Positions 21,232 to 31,341 of a stretch of DNA of 60,743 nt are shown here, one piece after another. The translations under genes were made by a program, and so were the position numbers. The notes beneath the pieces were generated by a model. The model saw nothing but the letters and a program-made list of their open reading frames with translations, did not search any database and was not told where the DNA came from. The number at the start of each line of letters is the position of its first letter. The stretch's first letter is position 1. The DNA comes from Fragilaria radians (taxonomy: Eukaryota; Bacillariophyta; Fragilariophyceae; Fragilariales; Fragilariaceae). The stretch spans positions 190,836 through 251,578 of the forward strand of contig CAAAJI010000054.1 of NCBI GenBank assembly GCA_900642245.1, in the 5' to 3' direction.

Positions 21232-23666
21232 TTCAATTGAAGAACACTTGAGAATTGGCCTAGGTGACAAAGGATAGAGTGCCAGTGGATTAGATGCTAA
21301 GTTTCATTTGTTGAAATTTTTATTTCCCTCAGCTTTTCATTCAAAAGGAAACCAAGGATGTCCCTAATTGTAAATTAGAATATGGACACATGATCCACTA
21401 AAATGTTACATAAAGAAATTGCACTCTCTTTCAGCTTCATAGTCATCAAGCCCAATTGCTACGAAGACATATTGTTTCCTGAATAGATCCAATCAACAAA
21501 GAGAGACTCATCTGTGAAAACCATACAATAGCTCAATAACATTAATAGCCTCAAGATTAGATCATTGTCCTTTTTTGTTCCACGTTTACTGCGTTTTGTC
21601 ACAATAAAAGGATAAATCAATAATATACACACATTTCCTTCTTTGTCTGGAGAAAATCAGTGTACCTAATCAAACGCATGTGATCTGATTTGGTGAAGTT
21701 TGTTCACCATAAGCAGCAGCATCTAGTATTTTGGTAAAGAGTTCACAGAAAACTTCAATTGTTGTTCCAATTACAGAGATTTGACATTTTCAGCGATTAT
21801 CTTTACCTTTGTATTGCATTTCTTTCTAATATGTTTGGATGATGGCTCAAATCTTATGACGAATTTTTGCAAGTGGCTAGATATGAACGTGATGAGGGCC
21901 AAGTCTTCTTCTACGTGGTGCTTTAAATCCTTGTGAGGTTTACTATACCTCAAGCTTAATCTAAGAGATTCTTCAAAAGGGCTTCTTTAATCCTAATAAG
22001 TATTTGCTAACTTGCCATGTGTCAAAATTAGTTGAAAAGCGACTGCATGATATACTTTTATATGGTTGGATTTTGAAATCGTGATTGTGAGTTAGGATCT
22101 ACCGAATGGCGCAACGCCAACCTTGAAGAGCAGTGCATCTGCATTCCATATAGAAGAAAACACTAGTCATTGTCATAAGGTTTTTTATAACCGGTCATAT
22201 TCGTAATTGGAATCAAAGGTTTAGTCAATCGTTCCTATCCATTAAATGAAGATTGAAACACAAATATTCTACTCCACCTTCCTCATTTTTTCTCGAAGTC
22301 CAAGAAACAGGTATCCACATAGCATCTAATGCCTTTATAAACTGATAACTTTTTTATTTCCTTAACTTTCTTTTTAAACAAAGCCCTGATTGTTTTCCAA
22401 AATTGGGGTTTTCCACCCAAAATCACTCAAATACTCATCTCTATCCGTAACCATTCTTCCCACACTATGTTCCTCAAGGCTCTTCCCTAACGCATAAATA
22501 AAAAGGTTAAGGATTTTGAGAATTTTTTTAATACAATGTGCAAGGTGGAAGAACAACAAATGTGTGACGTTGTTTGTTCGATAATGTGCCATAGCAAAAT
22601 CAACATCAAGAGAATGGATGGAGAAACTAAATAACCTTGAAAGGAAAGGTTGGTCAATCTCGCTATCCATTATACATCAATTCAATATCGGCTCTATCAA
22701 GTACAAGATACTCACTTTCAATGAATATAAACTGGATTAAACCAACTCTTTATTTCTATCTTTCTCGCATGGCTCTTTTAATTTTGGTATGTTGCAACCT
22801 TTTTGACTATACAATTATCCCCTTCCACTGAGGTTTTCTTTTCCTTGTGATTATTATCAGTGCTTTGTCATTAATGTTCTCATGGGAGTTCTTCCTTTCA
22901 ATACAATTTCCGTAACAGCACATGTTTTGACATAACAATTGCTTAGACTTACGATTCGATACTTTCATGATTCTGTGGTTACCCCACAAAGAGCAAACAA
23001 CTCTTTTGTCATTTAACCTTCCTTACAGGACCTTCTTTGTAGTTACAAGGCACATGTCTCTGGAACTTCTGAGATTGTTGAATCCCTTTCCAGGGCACAG
23101 CCTTTAGAATTTTAAGTTCATACATCCTGTTGATGTTTCTAGCTGAGAGGCAGAAAAAATCTCCATCCAAGGACTGCAAAAGTAATACAGGGAGTAGAAG
23201 AATAAACCTTAAACCATTCTCAAAGGCAAAAGGCTGGAGTCTGGTGAGTTGCCCGTGGAATATCAACTGGGTCTTTGGAGCCTGGGACTCCTTAAAAGCA
23301 ATCACCTAGCTGCCCGGGCGATAAAAATCAAGGTTTTTCGAACCTTGGTCAACTACAGTGACAAAACGCCGCATCAATTGAAAAATTAGTTAATACAATT
23401 TGGTTGCAAGGCAGACGATGGACACTGCATGGCAGAAAAATTTATTTGTGATAGCTAAGAGATTTGATCACAACATAAAATAGATTATTCTAATTTTATC
23501 ATCCTCAGTGCATCAATGTAAACTTATGACTTTCAGAAAAAGTCCCATTTCTAAAATTAGAAACTTCGATAGTGGCTATTTCAACATTTTGACTCTGCAA
23601 TTTATAAGATTAGCTGACTAACTTATTTGATTATATACCTAACTTGGAAGGTGAATAGCTATCCGC
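21232..23666. other. Intergenic, no gene seen
   Basis: About 2.4 kb between two genes facing each other. A 98-codon minus-strand frame at 22374-22670 (HYRTNNVTHLLFFHLAHCIK) and another at 23009-23305 are protein-like in part, but they lack convincing starts and recognised motifs. A slightly GC-richer patch lies at about 23020-23330 (around TGCCCGGGCGAT). These are possibly decayed mobile-element pieces; I cannot assign them. Confidence 0.35.
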
Positions 23667-26600
23667 CTACTTGAGCTCAGAGAGTGAAATTTGTGAATTT
23701 GTTAAAGAAAGATGAACTGGAGTCGGAGGTGCAACATATTTAATTTCAAGTTCATTTTGCACTTCCAAGCAATAACTTGTCACATCAGCCTTACTTGAAA
23801 CTATGTTCCCCATATGCTGCCATGAATCTCGATGATGCAACGAAATGACGTACTCAATGAACCCCAAGTCTGCCTCTACTCGAGAGGCACGGATTGATGG
23901 CGAGCTTAACCATTCACGAGGCCGGGCCTTTACAAAATTCTCTACACGATCTTTGAAAGCTTCGATTTTTGAAGTTGGAACATCAATACCAAATTTGAGC
24001 TTGATATATACAACAGCCTTCGTAGATCGTGCAGCATTCACAATTCTAGAATTAGCTAGTGAGCTATTCGAAACAGTTGCCACCTCATTTGTAGCCCCGA
24101 GCCTTAAAGTTGTGTAATACAATGTCACTTCTTCGACATACCAGGTGCACGGTCCATCACTCATCGGCGCTTCATTTGGCCCGTTAATGGAAATACGATC
24201 GCCCACGTCGAAGGGCTTTCTTCCGAGAATGAAAATTAAACCCTAAATGATTACGTTGAGAATTTTGCCAAAAATTATCACACAAGCATTTGAGGTCACA
24301 AGCTTACCTCAAAATATTTAGCACTCGCACTACCGATAGCGAAGCTAAAAGCTAGAATCACACTAGAGAGCGACAAGAAGATTTTCAATGGATCAATTCC
24401 CCAGGAAGCTAGCATAACACAAAAGATGATAAAATAAAATCCAATATTGATGATTCTATGAAATCAAAATTGAGGAGTTGATCGCCGGAGATAAAAAGAG
24501 GACATGAAAAGCACTTACGCTTCAAATGCCGAGTCAATCTGACTTGAGTTGCGAATGGATGCTCGTAGCAGTCGCAATTCTTTATATACATTATCAACGG
24601 ATTTGACAAAGCTAACAAGGTCCAATGTCCTATCTTGTTCCGGTCGGAATATTCGAATGAGCTGCTTAATCCGATTTTCAACAAGGGTCTTTGAGTCGAG
24701 ATAAGTCAAAGCTTCAAGTAAGGTCGTAAAGTGGATTCTCTCCAACGACGGCGTTCGTCGAATCAAGCAGTTATAAATGTCTATCGCTGATTGCAAGCAA
24801 TTCTCTCTGGTGTTTGCAAGCCCAAAGGCTTTACTAAAGGGATATGACTCATCCATAAAAGCAAGGGACTGTTTGAATCGAAGTATATCGGCTAACGATA
24901 CTTCACTCTGAAAATAGGCGGTGAGCTTGGGTATATATTCGCAAAGATATTTGCAACTTAACGTACAACTTTTCGCTCTTCCGACGGCTCCTCCCAGTCA
25001 TCAAGATTCTTAAGAAGCATGCTTTTAATAGAAGATTGGATATTCCTTGTCGGTGATTCTGGGCCATCTAAGGCTTCAGAGTCCCTGAGTAAATCTTCGA
25101 AGTCTTTTTCCTTGTGCGTTTCTTTACCATTCACACTCCTTTCTAAATCCCTGTAGAATCCCTTACTTTTCTTTCGCAAATGAGAGCCATCTCGTTCCAT
25201 ACTTCTCGCCAGCTTTGCTACCTCGCCAATCAAAACCATTTTTTCCATAACTTCTGACATTTTGGAGCCATATGATGCTGCGTAAGATGTAGATTTTGTT
25301 AGATAGCCTGCATTGAAAGCACTTTGTCGCCAAATACGTACAATATTGTTTACCCCCAAGGTACATGCCGATAACAAAGCGCTTAATTGAAACCATCACA
25401 CCGATAACCATACTCGCAACGAGGATTCTGTAGTTCCACATTGATGACGTAACACCTCCACTTGGATTTTTTGCGTTAAAAAGATCTATAGACGTTTGAT
25501 AAAACATCCAATGGTTTGGGAATGGGCCATCACCAGCTAATAAAGTAAGATCGAAAAGGCTCCAGAAAATTACAGTACATGGCCATCCTTTTGATTGAAC
25601 AATAATCAGGGAAACCAAAGGCCCCAAAATACGAAGCAAGAAGCGTGTCTTCAGGGCGACTAGATCAATTAGGAGCATTTCAGTTAACTTGGCAAAGCTA
25701 AAGGTGATGACTTGGCGTACGCAGAGGAAAAGGATAAACCAAGAAATAGAAGGATAAGCATTCGTCACTGGGTCTTGACCTGACTTCATCAGTGGATTTC
25801 CTAAGCCATAAAAGAGTACGATAGAAACAGCTGTAGCAGGAAGAATCAATATTGTGAAGACTGACTTTGCATACGCGATAGTAGTTTTTCGCTTTGCTGT
25901 GAGGAAATTGTCAAGATAGTTTACTGTATTGCTTGTAGGTGTCACTTTGTTATGAAAAAGGCCTTTAATTATACCCTTTAGCTGCTCTGGGATTTTGGTC
26001 GAAGATCCATATGATCCATGGTCTATCACTCCCAGCTCAACATCATTCCTCGATGGACTATGAATTCCAGTTGCCATGACTTTCTTATCAAGGAATGTGG
26101 ATTCGGTAGCATCTGTGCTACCATTTCTTGCATTTTCTAACATTGGTTCCAGGCCACGAAATAATAGAGCAGCATCATTCGCCAAAACATCAGATTGGGT
26201 TAATGGAGATTCAACAACAACTGAGTTGACCGTTCGCTTGGAGTGTACGTTCGATTCATGCATCATGGTCTTGCGATTCTGTGAGGAATTTGTGGTATCC
26301 TCACAAGCGTTGTGAATATTTCTCAGGGACAAGAAGGAAGTAAAGAAATCATTGCATGAGAAATCATCGATTTTTACCTGGCTTTCCTTTCGTATAGGCT
26401 TCCTTTCAAAGCAATTTAGATTTGATACCCTTTCAGTCTCTTTGTCATAGTATTCTTTCGATTGAATTTCTTCTAGATCCATCTTCTTTTGATCGACCAA
26501 ACTCGTGGAAAGCATTTCCGGAAAAACAAAATTCTCATCTTGTACGCCTTTGGCCTTCGCATTCTGATTGCGCTGTTGACGATAACTCTGAGTTTCAAAG

Positions 26601-27055
26601 CTCATGTTTCCTCTGAAGTCACCATTACCACGTGGAGAGTTCATTCGAGCAAGTGTCACATCATTCAAAATGCAGATGTCATCAGGATCACTCCTCAAAG
26701 ACGGACTTACAATCTCTAAAAGTTCATCTCGGATCCTGTTACAAGACACATCATTGACCTTAGTGGGAGAATCATCGTTTCCATGAAAGGGATGCAAGGA
26801 TATCATTTTCTTGTCTTGATTGGGGTGCATTGCCTCTAACGACAATGGAGTCTTGGATACGCTGCACTTTGAAATGTTCAGTTTAGAGCAAGATTGAGAG
26901 ACTTGGAAATCTTTATTGGATCTTTGTGAGTGTTTACCAGGAGAAACCTCCGTCAAACTTTCTGATATTGAGTTGTGGAAAAACTTAGGCTTCCCCGACA
27001 AGTTCTTCGTGTCCTTCAAGTACATCGAAGCTTTATCATTTGGACTCCTTTTCAT
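23667..27055 (-). CDS. MscS-type mechanosensitive channel, five exons
   Basis: A channel of the MscS family, probably gated by membrane tension. Exons are 25354-27055, 24967-25277, 24519-24907, 24308-24455 and 23667-24242. Introns are 76, 59, 63 and 65 nt, all GT-AG, with phases that agree, giving 1041 aa. The first 370 or so residues are Ser/Asn/Lys-rich and disordered. About six membrane helices follow, including TILILPATAVSIVLFYGLG, WFILFLCVRQVITFSFAKL and YRILVASMVIGVMVSIKRF. The pore-lining helix ends SVILAFSFAIGSASAKYFEG and runs into the MscS beta domain (FILGRKPFDVGDRISING, then TLRLGATNEVATVSNSSL). Six helices with a long cytosolic N-terminus resemble plant class II MSL channels. Intron 1 could use an earlier acceptor (46 nt), but the 76-nt form has a CTAAC branch-like site and joins YLG to ASYGSKMSEVM. 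The start is the first in-frame ATG. Confidence 0.88.
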
Positions 27056-27963
27056 CTTCGTTTTTGTCAACAATTTATATGAGGCATCCTCGATGTTGAA
27101 TTGAAATTTCCATGAGATGAAGCTTCTGTGTGCCTTCCATGAGGATCAATCTCATAAAATCAAACGTAAAATTCTTATATAGATAGGAATTTTCATTTGT
27201 TACTTTTTTAGTTAACAGATCATTTAAAAAACCGGTATGGCGGTTTTTTGCAAGTGTGCATGGTTATGAGCACGCAAATTGTGAAATTGTTTCAACTACC
27301 GGTAGGTTAAGGCTAAACAACGATTTCGATGTGCATAAGCTCCATACTTTAATTATAACGATTGCCAGCAATTCCTTCTCTCATAATGATTCATTTTTTT
27401 CGCTTTCTTCCAACAGAGAATGGAATTTGAGTTTGTCTTACAAAGGGCAAAAGAACGATGAATTAATGTAAAATTCGAGTTTTCAAACGTAGATTCAACT
27501 GCAAGCCATTTTCGATTTCTCTGTACCTTCTTTGATGTTCACTGTCCATTGAGTGGAAAGTCTACTGTGACTTATCTACACCTTGCGTAGTTTCGCTGTA
27601 TTCCTATTGATTTCACATAAGTTCTCCAAATGTTACATCATTAATTTTTGTACATTGATGCAGAAGTATTAATGCATTGCTACGATTTCTGCTGTGAGAC
27701 CATTGTATTTCTTTACAGATCTGATTGACACGTAACATGTGCATAGAACTTGCAAATCTCCGTCTTCCATTTGATGTCAACTACTTGCGAAACTACTCCT
27801 TTTATCCCACTACACGATCTGAATCATGTTTCATGCAAGCAATCTTATCAAGTCTCTCAAGATCTTTAGATGTAGACCTAGTTTTTCCACTTAAGGGCAG
27901 CCTGCAAGATTTCACACTGCTGTAACGCATCTCAATGATAGTTTCGAGTCTTATTAAGATCTT
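27056..27963. other. Short intergenic region
   Basis: About 900 bp between the 5' end of the MscS gene and the 3' end of the F-box-like gene, which is on the same strand. I see no gene. Several short open frames have no motif. A small T-rich dyad with GGTATGGCGG lies near 27230-27250. Confidence 0.4.
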
Positions 27964-29259
27964 TCATATGTGATGACACACCGTTGCAAGGTATGCGCAT
28001 GAGGGACAGTAAACTCCATCGTCTGCTGTTGGGTTGCAAAATTCACACCAAAACTTTCTTGTCACACGTTCCTGGTTAAGATCACAGGCATACGGCTTGT
28101 GTCTTTGACGAAGACAACAGCTTCGACATAACGTCGCACGATTACACTTCGCGCACTTGTTCCGTACAAGAATCCTACCAATAGTAGACTTTTGTCCTGC
28201 AAATTCCATAGGAGAAGCTACGTGATGACAAGCAAATGCCCGATCTAGGCACGGAGTTGCAGGCGCTACGACACCGAAGTTCTCACATTCTGTACAATGA
28301 ATCGAAATCGCATATTTTGTATTGTTTTGATCGGCAGGTATGTACTCATCGAAATGTGGTATTGCACAATCGTGATGAGTATTGGGATACGCGAAAGATT
28401 CTTTTGTCAGTGAATCGCTTCGTGAACGCTTTAGTGTGGGGGGTATTGAATGCTCATCATCATCGCTTTCATCAATACCTTCTGCCTCAGAGTAATCCTC
28501 TTCATTGTAAGGTGTGTAAGTCAATGACCAATAATCTAACCCTGACGATTTGTAGGATATCATGGAGAGAACTAACGTCCTCTCTCCAGAATACCGGCAG
28601 AAAGGGCAGTGCAAGTTAGCAGGAAGATTTGGAATACATTTCGGGTAAAACCTTATCAGGTCTAAATTTTGCTTTGCATGACGAATGGAAATGAAGTCAT
28701 AAACAGCATCCTTTCCTCTCTTATCATGAGGTATTCGAAATCTACAGCTTGAGCACTTTGACTTTTGGCATAGAGGATATGTCATAGCACGCAGCGTGTT
28801 TGTCCCTTCATCCATTTCCAACGGAATGGAATGCCTTCCAAACTTTCCTGAGAATGCTACAGCCACTTCCATGGGTAAGAAGTGCAAGGTCCTCAACGTG
28901 AAGATTAATACGTCAAAAGGATCTTGACCTGATCGACTATTTAAGTAGGATACAAAATCTTCACACGGCTTTTTCCAAGTTTGATTGTTTACCAATACAA
29001 CATTTGTAGTAACTAATCTTGATTTCAAAAAAGAAGCACAGACAAAGGGAGATAACCTTGACATGCATTCTGCAAGAGTTCTCGAGCAAAGGCGGACGTT
29101 CAAAACCTCATCCAAATCGTTAAACTCAGCAATGAGCTCCCATGGTGCTAAAGATATCACATCCATTAGAGAGGGTGTAATTAAAAATACTTCAATATTT
29201 GCTCGTTCTCTGTCTAAGGATAACCCTAACGTTTTTACACATGCGTACAAAACTGTCAT
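27964..29259 (-). CDS. F-box-like protein with Cys-rich zinc-binding tail
   Basis: An intronless 431-residue protein. Residues of about 30-65 (LAPWELIAEFNDLDEVLNVR, LCSRTLAECM) resemble an F-box, the short helical motif that docks on Skp1 in SCF ubiquitin ligases. The rest contains CxxC pairs: KCSSCRF, LHCPFCRYSG, HCTECENFG, then a dense C-terminal cluster (CAKCNRATLCRSCC, FWCEFCNP, YCPSCAYLATVCHH) that should bind two or more zinc ions. Between them is an acidic low-complexity stretch (YSEAEGIDESDDDEHS) followed by a basic, Ser-rich patch that could be a nuclear signal. If the F-box reading is right, it is a substrate adaptor. The target and the exact zinc fold are unknown. A downstream Met (MDVISLAP) is an alternative start. 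Confidence 0.65.
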   Translation of the reverse strand: MTVLYACVKTLGLSLDRERANIEVFLITPSLMDVISLAPWELIAEFNDLDEVLNVRLCSRTLAECMSRLSPFVCASFLKSRLVTTNVVLVNNQTWKKPCEDFVSYLNSRSGQDPFDVLIFTLRTLHFLPMEVAVAFSGKFGRHSIPLEMDEGTNTLRAMTYPLCQKSKCSSCRFRIPHDKRGKDAVYDFISIRHAKQNLDLIRFYPKCIPNLPANLHCPFCRYSGERTLVLSMISYKSSGLDYWSLTYTPYNEEDYSEAEGIDESDDDEHSIPPTLKRSRSDSLTKESFAYPNTHHDCAIPHFDEYIPADQNNTKYAISIHCTECENFGVVAPATPCLDRAFACHHVASPMEFAGQKSTIGRILVRNKCAKCNRATLCRSCCLRQRHKPYACDLNQERVTRKFWCEFCNPTADDGVYCPSCAYLATVCHHI

Positions 29260-30747
29260 GAGCTATGCTGTTACAGCATAAAAGGTTGTTTTAAGACGAT
29301 CTAAAACTGTACTTTTACTTCAAGATCGCACCAACTGTTATGAAACATTTAATGAATGAGTCAGTTTCTCATGTATACTGTCCTGAATATATAATTTTCA
29401 TCTCTTGGCTGGTTAGCTTTTAGCAAGTTAGTGGGAATATCAAATAATGATGAGGGTAACAAGACTACCAATGTGAAGACGGGGATGACAAATACGAAGA
29501 TGACGTGAAGACGGGGATGACAAAAATACGAAGATGATTCGGATGTGTGGGCACCTGAAAAGTATCGAAGAGATTCGAAAATTGCTTAATTGGATTTTTC
29601 AAGGTAATCAAAAAATTGAAGAGATGAATCAAGCGGGACAACCCACTGAACATATTTTGTCGTCTTATTGAGATGCTAGAACACGGTGAAACTTGGCGTC
29701 TTTACTGCTTCGGCTGATGCTAAATGTGGTCGACTACTCAGCCAATTATGTGGGTCCATCACAAGATTTAATAGGAAAAAAGAAGAAATTTTCGGAATTC
29801 CAAACCAAAATTTCTGACATGAGTGGGCTGTAACTTCTGGTCTGGAGTCATCTACGTATAGCCGTATGCATGATTGAGTGGACAACTATGACTTGAGTGT
29901 AAGCAAGTTACCTCCAAAGTGACAAAAAATCAGATGACATCTTGTAGAAACTTTCTTCAAGATGTCTGCAATGAGGATAGATTTCTTGCAGACTTTTTGG
30001 CATGTAATATTCGCAAGAGATTTGTTTGCATCTCATGGCTTGAAGTATCATCAAACAAGAAAAATACTCAACAAACGTTTTTTGTCAGATTTTCATGACA
30101 GTATTTTGCGCCATTCATGAAATTTCTAATTTAACATCATCTGCTACACTTTCATTCCTCAAAAAGTGAAAAAAGAAGAGAAGAGACCAAATTATGCAGT
30201 GCATAATTTGGATAACGCACAAAATGCAATTCAAGACCATTGTTGCCCAAATATTTGAGAAATATTCCACTAAACTACATTAGAGTGGATAGTCAAAAGA
30301 ATTTGCAATCCTACCCCCTTTTTGAATATATATATCAATTCTTTAATGAAGATTTTATTGAGTTACGTGTTGAAAATGGAGACTTTTAAACTTAAATGCA
30401 GATCAAATTACATTATTGATGAATTTGGCGCAATTGAGATAAATTCTTTGTAAAGCATGTTAAAGTCAGAAAGTGCCATGATTTGTTACCTTGCCAAATC
30501 TGTTAAGTGGTGTAAGCAAGAGTTTGAGATATAAGATTTTGATCGTTTCAATTTGAATTCGCATGTACGAGCATTCAAATATCAATACAGTCAAAGAGTA
30601 CAAAACCCAAACAAAGTCAGGGACTGAAAAAGATAACTATTTTAACATATTTGTTCTTACACTTTCATACAAGGCAACAACACGGTAATGAATGAAGAAG
30701 AAACTGATCAAGAACGGCATGATTCCATTTAACCTATAATAGTTGCT
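29260..30747. other. Intergenic with a short tandem duplication
   Basis: About 1.5 kb of AT-rich sequence without a supported gene. It holds a two-copy, 33-bp tandem duplication at 29472-29537 (listed separately). The rest shows nothing I can name. Confidence 0.4.
29472..29537. repeat. 33-bp tandem duplication
   Basis: The block GTGAAGACGGGGATGACAAA followed by TACGAAGATGA occurs twice in direct succession, at about 29472 and 29505, with a 2-base length difference in the A run. Neither copy lies in a recognised gene. Confidence 0.8.
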
Positions 30748-31125
30748 TTAGATTGCCTGGAAAGTATTCTCGAAGGTTCTGCACGCGCGGAGATTCGGGT
30801 TTTCCCTCGTTAAACCGCGAAATGTGAAATGTTCATACGGACGTCTGTCAACGGGTGAAAAGGGGTAAATCGTTCTTTTACTTCTTGTATTAGCGTTGTA
30901 TTTGAACGGCAAATAATTTGAGAGCCCCTTCGTGACCTTTGAAACACGCAGTTTCTCGATCCTTTGTTCCTCTGACGCGTGCTTTTGTATTTGTATGAGG
31001 TCATCTTTTTTGTTCTCAGAATTCCAGTCCGAGTTCTTTTAGATTCAAAGAGTTTTGGTACATGACTATCGTAAGAGATTCCGTGCTCGTCTTGTGTCAT
31101 CTGGGAAATTGTTCTTGACACCAAA
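30748..31125 (-). other. GC-richer block, possible small gene or exon
   Basis: This block is visibly GC-richer than its surroundings, like coding DNA here. Two minus-strand frames are open. One runs from 31036 to a stop at 30748 with balanced, protein-like content (EEQRIEKLRVSKVTKGLSNY, TIYPFSPVDRRPYEHFTFRG). It can be entered from a possible acceptor (CTAAAAG at about 31036). The other, at 30810-31124, is Arg/Ser-rich and less convincing. A perfect donor-like GTAAGT lies further upstream near 31173, but I could not build a consistent first exon. It sits head-to-head with the RSH gene, so it may mark a divergent gene or simply promoter DNA. I do not recognise the product. Confidence 0.3.
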
Positions 31126-31341
31126 GCACCGAATCGTGCTCGCGTAATTGCGAAGCAATCACACTTACTTCATCTAACAGAAGAACAGCATTGTTTACTG
31201 ATCCTCAGAGAGTGAACATTGAAAGGTATGTACCATGAAAGCATGATTTACTTCCAGCAATTCGTATCGAAAGTCTCCTAGTGAACTAGCGGGCTTGCTT
31301 ATGCTGGAATATCCAGTAAATTCATTGCATTATTCTGATTT

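Noticed and set aside
22374..22670. 98-codon minus-strand frame
   Set aside because: Partly protein-like but without a recognised motif or supporting splice signals; left as possible debris.
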